DNA of 12,598 nucleotides, from NCBI GenBank assembly GCA_964424205.1, contig CAYRIF010000087.1, positions 1 through 12,598 of the forward strand, given 5' to 3'. The DNA is from CAYRIF01 sp964424205. Its GTDB lineage: Bacteria > Bacteroidota > Bacteroidia > Cytophagales > Cyclobacteriaceae. Under the pieces are notes generated by a model that was not told the DNA's origin, made no database searches, and was given only the letters and a program-made list of their open reading frames with translations. Position 1 is the stretch's first letter. Each line of letters begins with the position of its first letter. The position numbers and the translations under genes are program-made. This document shows positions 8,160 through 12,598 of this stretch, in pieces.

Positions 8160-9263
8160 ATGAATATTCCTTTCGTTGACTTAAAATCGCAGTATCTATC
8201 GATTAAAGAAGAAGTAGATGGTGCGATCCAAAATATTATTAGCAATACCGCTTTTATTGGCGGACCTGCGGTTAAAGAATTTGAAACAGCCTTTGCAGCA
8301 TACGCAGGGGCAAAACATGCTGTTGGTTGTGCCAATGGTACTGATGCCATTGAGATTGCTTTGAAATCTGTTGGTGTAATGCCAGGAGACGAAGTAATAG
8401 TACCAGCAACCACATGGATTTCTACTGCAGAGGCAGTGACAGCTATTGGTGGTGTGCCAGTTTTTGCGGACATGATTCCAGGATTATACACCATTGACCC
8501 TCAGGATGTTGAACGAAAAATAACTTCAAAAACCAAAGTTATTTTGCCAGTGCACTTGTACGGATTGCCTGCAAGAATGGATGAGATCATGGCAATTGCC
8601 AATAAGCATGGATTGAAAGTAGTAGAGGATTGTGCACAAGCACATGGTGCTACCTATAAAGGACAAAAAGTAGGAACATTTGGTGATGCTGGTACTTTTA
8701 GTTTTTATCCTGGAAAAAACCTTGGGGCATATGGAGACGCAGGTGGTATAATTACCAATAGCGATGAAGTAGCAGAGATGATGCGAATGATTTGTGATCA
8801 TGGTATGAAAGGAAAGCATAATCACATTATAGAAGGAAGAAATAGCCGACTTGATGGAATTCAAGCAGCAGTATTGACCGTGAAATTAAATCATATAGAA
8901 AAATGGACAGCCGCTAGAATTGCCAATGCCAAATATTATAATGCGCAATTAAAGACTTCAGGATTAGTGCTACCTACTACTCCCGAAGGTTCAAGACATG
9001 TATTTCATTTATATGTAGTGCAGGTAGCCAATAGAGACGAAGTAATGGAAAACCTAAGCAGCAAAGGCGTAGGTGTAGGCATTCACTATCCAACACCACT
9101 ACCATTTCTGAAAGCATATGAGCGGTTTGAACATGTCAAAGCAGACTTCCCAGCAGCAACTGCACAGATGAATAAGATTGTATCGCTACCAATGTTCCCA
9201 GAACTAACCGAAGCACAAATTGATTTTGTGACGGAGGAATTGATGGGTGTTGCGGTGGTTTAG
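8160..9263 (+). CDS. PLP-dependent sugar aminotransferase, DegT/DnrJ/EryC1/StrS family
   Basis: Transfers an amino group, usually from glutamate, to a keto-sugar nucleotide to give an amino-deoxy sugar nucleotide. The 367-aa length is normal for the family. It shows FVDLKSQY (5-12), CANGTDAIEIAL (57-68) for phosphate binding, PATTWISTAEA (82-92), VHLYGLPARM (131-140), VEDCAQAHGA (155-164, with PLP-contacting D157 and Q160), SFYPGKNLGAYGD (181-193) with Schiff-base lysine K186, and the GIHYPTPLP loop (307-315). The SFYPGKNLGAYGD version resembles FdtB/QdtB/WbpE-type enzymes, which make 3-amino sugars. With the adjacent acyltransferase, a 3-acylamino sugar is the best guess (inference). The dehydratase, isomerase or dehydrogenase that would make the keto-sugar is not in this window. 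Confidence 0.93.
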   Translation: MNIPFVDLKSQYLSIKEEVDGAIQNIISNTAFIGGPAVKEFETAFAAYAGAKHAVGCANGTDAIEIALKSVGVMPGDEVIVPATTWISTAEAVTAIGGVPVFADMIPGLYTIDPQDVERKITSKTKVILPVHLYGLPARMDEIMAIANKHGLKVVEDCAQAHGATYKGQKVGTFGDAGTFSFYPGKNLGAYGDAGGIITNSDEVAEMMRMICDHGMKGKHNHIIEGRNSRLDGIQAAVLTVKLNHIEKWTAARIANAKYYNAQLKTSGLVLPTTPEGSRHVFHLYVVQVANRDEVMENLSSKGVGVGIHYPTPLPFLKAYERFEHVKADFPAATAQMNKIVSLPMFPELTEAQIDFVTEELMGVAVV

Positions 9264-9350
9264 TTGTATTCATGTTTTGAAGAAATATTCTTTTGTAGAG
9301 TGAAATTAGTTGAAGGAAAGTATTTATAAACTAAAATTTATAGGAGAAGT

Positions 9351-10355
9351 ATGGAAGAGTACTTGCAATATTTTAAGAGAGATGTTTTGGATTTTTATAG
9401 GAAAAACTCGCACATGTACGAGTTGGATGAAGACGATATGGGCGGAGAGATTAAGGTGTCACAACGCTGGACTGAAGAAGATGCAGACGAATTCCCTAGA
9501 ATCAGCATAATGTTTGCATTTAGGAAATTAGTAAACGGAAATAGATGTTTGGGTGTGTTTATGCCAATATTTAAGGATAAAGTTTCTGAATTGGATTTTT
9601 CGAAATGGATAGCACATCATATTAGCGAACCAATATTTAATGATGAAAATGATGCTTTTGATCGATGGGTGAGTAGAAACATATATGCAAGTCCTTTTGT
9701 GGAAGATGGATCAATGGTAAATTTTCAAAAGGAGCTTGAACTAATCAATGCATTAACCAAAATCAAGTTTAATACTGTTCTTTTTAAACACGAAAAACAT
9801 AGTTTAATTAATTACCTGGTTGCTGAGAATAACGAGGAATATACTAAGTCAATCCTAGAGTTATATAGATTACTAATTGACAGTATGGAGAAGTGTACTA
9901 TAATAAAACTCGCTGAATTTTTAAATAAATCGCTTACTGATGATTCAAAAAGATTAAACAGTTTAAAGGAATTATTACCGACATCTATATATAATTCAAT
10001 TCATAATATTTCTAGAAAAAGGATGCCCATTCATGGAATTCCTTCCGATGGAACAGTAAGTTACCCTGCATTTGAGACATTTAATTTAGATTTATTAAAT
10101 TTAAATACAGCATTAATGGAATTAAAGGTATGGTTAGAAGAGAAATTGAACTTATGTGCTGATTCATGTAAAAGTCGCTTGGAATCTTTTGCTTATTTCC
10201 CAAAACTAGATAAACGTCCAAGACCAGAATATAAGTATGATGATGCTCAAAAAATGATTGGTAAACAAATTAGTAGGGTTGAATTCGGAGAAGTAGAATT
10301 TAAAGAAGATTTACATTCACGAGAAGCTATAATTATTCACTTTGCTGATGGTTAA
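9351..10355 (+). CDS. Unrecognised protein, C-terminus probably lost by frameshift
   Basis: I do not recognise the family. The frame encodes 334 aa and starts at an ATG preceded by AGGAG (9342-9346), one of the few Shine-Dalgarno-like sites in the window. The protein is soluble in appearance, with an acidic N-terminus (residues 23-45), a probable helical middle (125-210) rich in Leu, Glu and Lys, and a C-terminal segment ending REAIIIHFADG. The stop follows directly after this beta-strand-like segment. In the -1 frame the DNA then reads on as protein-like sequence to 10465 (see the separate entry), so the ancestral product was probably about 372 aa. DNA here looks more AT-rich than the aminotransferase before it, which may hint at separate origin. 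It lies 87 bases after the aminotransferase, but no functional link is evident. Confidence 0.75.
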   Translation: MEEYLQYFKRDVLDFYRKNSHMYELDEDDMGGEIKVSQRWTEEDADEFPRISIMFAFRKLVNGNRCLGVFMPIFKDKVSELDFSKWIAHHISEPIFNDENDAFDRWVSRNIYASPFVEDGSMVNFQKELELINALTKIKFNTVLFKHEKHSLINYLVAENNEEYTKSILELYRLLIDSMEKCTIIKLAEFLNKSLTDDSKRLNSLKELLPTSIYNSIHNISRKRMPIHGIPSDGTVSYPAFETFNLDLLNLNTALMELKVWLEEKLNLCADSCKSRLESFAYFPKLDKRPRPEYKYDDAQKMIGKQISRVEFGEVEFKEDLHSREAIIIHFADG

Positions 10356-10468
10356 TTAGAGTAGGTTCTAATATCAATAATATTATTGGAAATTGCGAGA
10401 AACTGCAACCAAGTGATTTTCATACGGACTTAATGTTGACGTGGGCGGTATCTCCTTATAAAAAATGA
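10352..10468 (+). pseudogene. Displaced C-terminal end of the unrecognised gene (-1 frame)
   Basis: Directly after the stop at 10353-10355, the -1 frame (codons from 10355) stays open for 37 codons and reads IRVGSNINNII, GNCEKLQPSDF and HTDLMLTWAVSPYKK before TGA at 10466-10468. Joined to HFADG by adding one base, it gives HFADG-x-IRVGSN, a smooth strand-turn-strand continuation, and a total of about 372 aa. The match of composition and continuity is what I see; that it is the true C-terminus is inference. A one-base deletion (or 4, 7 and so on) in the strain, or a sequencing error, would explain it. The TGA overlaps an ATG at 10465. Confidence 0.6.
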
Positions 10469-10503
10469 AACTAATTATATTCGATATCTACGGGACATTT
10501 ACT
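10465..10503 (+). pseudogene. Degenerate copy of the start of the HAD phosphatase gene
   Basis: The 13 codons from ATG 10465 read MKLIIFDIYGTFT, against MKLIIFDIDGTLT at 10648 in the downstream HAD gene. By eye 31 of 39 bases agree, and six of the eight differences are synonymous. The two amino-acid changes are L to F and D to Y. The D to Y change replaces the second aspartate of the catalytic DxD motif, so this copy could not work as a normal HAD phosphatase. Similarity stops after the 13th codon; the open frame then runs on for 43 unrelated codons to TAG at 10633. It is best read as a remnant of a duplicated or second HAD gene. Confidence 0.6.
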
Positions 10504-10554
10504 CCATGGTATGTATCCCCACAGCCCATTCCTAAAAACATAATTACAACCTTG

Positions 10555-10594
10555 AAATTCCGGTCTGTGAGGACACAGACTGAGGATGGGATTT
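10555..10594. repeat. GC-rich REP-like palindrome
   Basis: GTCTGTG (10563-10569) and CACAGAC (10574-10580) form a perfect 7-bp stem with loop AGGA, extended by one G-U and one C-G pair. After an asymmetric internal loop, AAATTC (10555-10560) pairs with GGATTT (10589-10594), with one G-U pair. The core is much richer in GC than the surrounding DNA and has no U-tract after it. The form fits a small dispersed extragenic palindrome, as left by REP-associated tyrosine transposases, or a structured RNA leader for the HAD gene. No transposase is nearby. Rest of the 292-base gap (10356-10647): the displaced C-terminus and HAD fragment described separately, and otherwise no recognisable sites. Confidence 0.5.
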
Positions 10595-10647
10595 CTCCTA
10601 CCGTCAAAAAGACAACCATTAGAGTACACAGATAGCATTAACAAACA

Positions 10648-11328
10648 ATGAAACTAATCATTTTCGATATTGACGGTACCTTAACCGATAGCAAGGCGAT
10701 TGACGATGCATGTTTTGTAGAGACTTTTAAAGAAGTATTTGACATAGACATTGGTGAGTTGGATTGGTCAAAATTTAAGAATGTGACCGATACAAGTATC
10801 ACGACAGAAATATTAAAGGATAAATTTTCAGGAGAAGAATTTGATCGTGCATTTGAGAAATTGAGGCAAGAATTTTTGAAGAAACTCAGTGTGGCATCTT
10901 TGGAAAACCCATCTTCCTTCCAAGAAGTGCCTGGGGCAAAAGCATTTTTTGATTTGACAAAATCTAAGTATCACATCGGGATTGGTACCGGTTCATGGAG
11001 TGATTCTGGACGTACAAAACTCAATGCCATTGGCATCAAAGCAGATGATTATCCTTTTGGTAATTGTGATAATTTTGTCAGTAGAGAAGAAATGGTGCAG
11101 GACTCCATTCGTCAGGCTAAAGTTAAATACAAGACAGAAGAGTTTTCAGAAGTTGTCTATTTTGGAGATGGAATTTGGGATTATAAAACCTGTAATAACC
11201 TGAATATCAGGTTTGTAGGTATTGATTCGCGCAATGACAATAAACTAAGAGACATTGGTGCAAAAACTATTTTCACAAATTATATTGAGGCACACGTGAT
11301 TATTGAGGAGATTGAAAACGGTCTTTAG
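10648..11328 (+). CDS. HAD-superfamily phosphatase (phosphoglycolate phosphatase-like)
   Basis: A Mg-dependent phosphohydrolase of the haloacid dehalogenase superfamily, 226 aa. Motif I is DIDGT, with nucleophile D7 and acid/base D9. A mostly alpha-helical cap follows at about 15-90. Motif II is GIGTGS (T114), a likely motif III lysine is K124, and motif IV is YFGDGIWD (171-178) with Mg-binding D174 and D178. The domain order suits the subfamily I phosphatases (phosphoglycolate phosphatase or beta-phosphoglucomutase type). The substrate cannot be assigned, since these enzymes vary widely. The first codon precedes motif I by the normal six residues, so the start is firm; no Shine-Dalgarno is present. 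Upstream lies the scar region with a broken copy of its own 5' end. It converges with pcm across a 31-base gap that holds only an AT-rich palindrome near 11341. Confidence 0.88.
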   Translation: MKLIIFDIDGTLTDSKAIDDACFVETFKEVFDIDIGELDWSKFKNVTDTSITTEILKDKFSGEEFDRAFEKLRQEFLKKLSVASLENPSSFQEVPGAKAFFDLTKSKYHIGIGTGSWSDSGRTKLNAIGIKADDYPFGNCDNFVSREEMVQDSIRQAKVKYKTEEFSEVVYFGDGIWDYKTCNNLNIRFVGIDSRNDNKLRDIGAKTIFTNYIEAHVIIEEIENGL

Positions 11329-11359
11329 CAATTACAGCAGAATTTATAAATTTGTCAAT

Positions 11360-12010
11360 TTACTTCCTCCAACCCGAAGCACCCAAGAGCGGCACAAACT
11401 TAAAATCATGAAATGACTCTTCTTCATAGTCTGTTTTGGAGATCCGCGTGATTCTTAACATGGTTTGGGTCTTAGCATCACCAACAGGAATCACCAATAC
11501 GCCACCAATTTTCAACTGTTCTTTTAATGCATTTGGCACGACAGGTGCACCAGCGGTCACCAAAATTTTATCGTATGGCGCATAGCGAGGCAAGCCTTGT
11601 GAGCCATCACCGCAAATCATTTTTGGCACATACCCAAGTTGAGGTAAAAAGGCTTTCGCTTTTTGGCAAAGCGGTACATTGTATTCCATGGTATACACTA
11701 CCGCCCCTAACTCTAGCAACACACAACTTTGATACCCAGAGCCAGTGCCAATTTCTAACACTTTATCCCCTTTTTTGAGGTTTAACAGTGCTGTTTGAAA
11801 AGCAACCGTATAGGGTTGAGAAATGGTCTGTCCCTCGGAGATGGGGAAGGCGGTATCTTCGTAAGCCTTTTCTAAAAAGGTAGAATCAAGGAAAAAGTGC
11901 CTTGGAATTTTTCCGATGGCAGCTAAAATTCGTTCGTCTTTAATTCCTTTTGACTTAACAACCCTTACCAATGCTTTTCGCAATCCCTTGCTCTTGTATG
12001 TATCAACCAA
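11360..12010 (-). CDS. pcm: Protein-L-isoaspartate O-methyltransferase
   Basis: Uses S-adenosylmethionine to methylate L-isoaspartyl residues in aged proteins, starting their repair to aspartate. With the TTG start at 12010 the product is 216 aa, the usual family length, and begins MVDTYKSKGLRKALV, matching the M-x-DT-[YF]-K-x-KGLR start common in Bacteroidota Pcm. Motifs are GQTISQPYTVA (60-70), the SAM-binding VLEIGTGSGYQ (84-94), GDGSQG (134-139), TAGAP (152-156) and the C-terminal FVPLLGASGW. There is no ATG near the conserved start. The only upstream ATG (12166) would add 52 non-conserved residues and overlap ribE head to head, and a GTG at 12046 is a further alternative. The gene diverges from ribE, sharing an intergenic space of about 79 bases. 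Confidence 0.92.
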   Translation of the reverse strand: MVDTYKSKGLRKALVRVVKSKGIKDERILAAIGKIPRHFFLDSTFLEKAYEDTAFPISEGQTISQPYTVAFQTALLNLKKGDKVLEIGTGSGYQSCVLLELGAVVYTMEYNVPLCQKAKAFLPQLGYVPKMICGDGSQGLPRYAPYDKILVTAGAPVVPNALKEQLKIGGVLVIPVGDAKTQTMLRITRISKTDYEEESFHDFKFVPLLGASGWRK

Positions 12011-12039
12011 TGCTAAAAAATTTGAAATTATATCTCCGT

Positions 12040-12066
12040 TTGGCACAAAGTAAATGATTATCTTTG
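12040..12066 (+). promoter_or_regulatory. Candidate promoter for ribE
   Basis: TTG at 12040-12042 (within TTTG 12039-12042) and TATCTTTG at 12059-12066 are separated by 16 bases and resemble the Bacteroidota -33/-7 pair (TTG and TAnnTTTG). The spacing is slightly short. Transcription would begin about 15-20 bases before the ribE ATG at 12090, giving a short leader, so no FMN riboswitch could fit in front of this gene. This is the best-formed promoter match in the window. Confidence 0.4.
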
Positions 12067-12089
12067 ATTGATTAAAATAAATTGAAAAT

Positions 12090-12598
12090 ATGTTTACTGG
12101 AATAATTGAAGCAACGGGAAAAGTGGAGAAAATTAGCAAGGAGGGAGGGAATGTACATTTCACCATCAGTAGTAAAATCGCATCGGAACTAAAGGTAGAT
12201 CAGAGTGTGGCGCACAATGGTGTCTGCCTGACGGTAACCAAAAAATCTAACAATGATTATGAGGTAACTGCCATCGATGAAACTTTACAAAAAAGTAATC
12301 TCGGAGTTCTAAAAATGGGCAATGAGATTAATTTAGAGCGCTGCATGCTTAATAATGGACGTTTTGATGGACACATCGTGCAGGGGCATGTAGATCAGGT
12401 GGGTATTTGTAAAGCGATAAAAGAGGAGGAGGGAAGTTGGATTTTTGATTTTGAGTATGATACTGACTTAGATAATGTGACGGTTGAAAAAGGATCAATT
12501 ACCGTAAATGGGATTAGTTTGACTTGCTTTAATTCCACAGAAAATGGTTTTAGTGTAGCCATTATTCCTTATACTTTTGAGCATACAAATTTTCACCA
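12090..12598 (+). CDS. ribE: Riboflavin synthase, alpha chain (5' part, runs off the window)
   Basis: Catalyses the dismutation of two 6,7-dimethyl-8-ribityllumazine molecules to riboflavin and 5-amino-6-ribitylaminouracil, the last step of riboflavin synthesis. The first 169 codons are present; the family is about 195-200 aa, so roughly the last 25-30 are outside. The N-terminus MFTGIIEATG is the family hallmark. Two lumazine-binding repeats are visible. The first has NGVCLTV with C46, equivalent to the conserved cysteine of the E. coli enzyme. The second has GRFDGHIVQGHVDQVG (90-105) with H100 and VNGISLT (139-145) with S143. The HNG in place of VNG in the first repeat looks like a normal variant. 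The start is fixed by the hallmark. It is divergent from pcm and has a candidate promoter just upstream, with no Shine-Dalgarno sequence. Confidence 0.96.
   Translation, partial: MFTGIIEATGKVEKISKEGGNVHFTISSKIASELKVDQSVAHNGVCLTVTKKSNNDYEVTAIDETLQKSNLGVLKMGNEINLERCMLNNGRFDGHIVQGHVDQVGICKAIKEEEGSWIFDFEYDTDLDNVTVEKGSITVNGISLTCFNSTENGFSVAIIPYTFEHTNFH

Noticed and set aside
9310..9510. Open frame overlapping the start of the unknown gene in another frame
   Set aside because: It has irregular composition, while the 9351 frame has a good ribosome binding site and runs for 334 codons.
10340..10360. Programmed -1 ribosomal frameshift at the end of the unknown gene
   Set aside because: There is no X XXY YYZ slippery heptamer before the stop and no clear stimulating structure directly after it. 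A mutation fits better.
10465..10635. A 56-codon open frame starting at the HAD-like ATG
   Set aside because: Only the first 13 codons resemble a gene. The rest crosses the palindrome and has no protein-like pattern, so I treat it as a remnant.
10465..10660. The two MKLIIFDI starts as target-site duplications of an inserted element
   Set aside because: They are far too long and too diverged (8 of 39 bases, mostly synonymous) for target-site duplications, and no transposase lies between them.
11341..11352. AATTTATAAATT palindrome between the HAD gene and pcm as a terminator
   Set aside because: It is short and purely A/T with almost no stem stability, so it is not distinguishable from AT-rich background.
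12011..12166. N-terminal extension of pcm from the ATG at 12166
   Set aside because: It lies antisense to ribE's first codons, is not conserved, and would make the protein 52 residues longer than the family.

Overview
The window looks like a chromosomal stretch from a low-GC member of the Bacteroidota, probably Cytophagales-like. This is inferred from several signs. The DNA is AT-rich. Most start codons have no Shine-Dalgarno sequence. Octamers of the Bacteroidota -7 type (TAnnTTTG) lie upstream of several genes. A very large multi-PAS hybrid histidine kinase is present. No rRNA, tRNA, CRISPR array, transposase or phage gene was seen.

Layout. (1) 9-4067, minus strand: a soluble hybrid sensor kinase with five PAS domains, a GAF domain, HisKA, HATPase, receiver and HPt domains. 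(2) 4204-5106, plus: miaA (tRNA dimethylallyltransferase), divergent from the kinase. (3) 5186-6169, minus: pfkA (ATP-type 6-phosphofructokinase), convergent with miaA across a clean hairpin. (4) 6257-9263, plus: a surface-sugar group made of a GT-B glycosyltransferase, a left-handed beta-helix N-acyltransferase and a DegT/AHBA-type PLP sugar aminotransferase. (5) 9351-10355, plus: an unrecognised protein whose C-terminus appears cut off by a frameshift. (6) 10356-10647: a 292-base scar region holding the displaced C-terminus, a 13-codon degenerate copy of the start of the next gene, and a GC-rich REP-like palindrome. (7) 10648-11328, plus: a HAD-superfamily phosphatase. (8) 11360-12010, minus: pcm (protein-L-isoaspartate methyltransferase), apparently with a TTG start. 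(9) 12090 to the right edge, plus: the first 169 codons of ribE (riboflavin synthase).

How the genes relate. The acyltransferase and aminotransferase fit adjacent steps of making an N-acylated amino-deoxy sugar nucleotide. The glycosyltransferase could use such a sugar in a polysaccharide or glycan. The other genes are housekeeping functions (tRNA modification, glycolysis, protein repair, riboflavin synthesis) that share no pathway. The most unusual part is 10350-10650. The unknown gene and a HAD-type reading frame once seem to have been joined by an ATGA stop/start overlap, and the junction has since decayed or been rearranged. I found no convincing complete new defence or mobile system.
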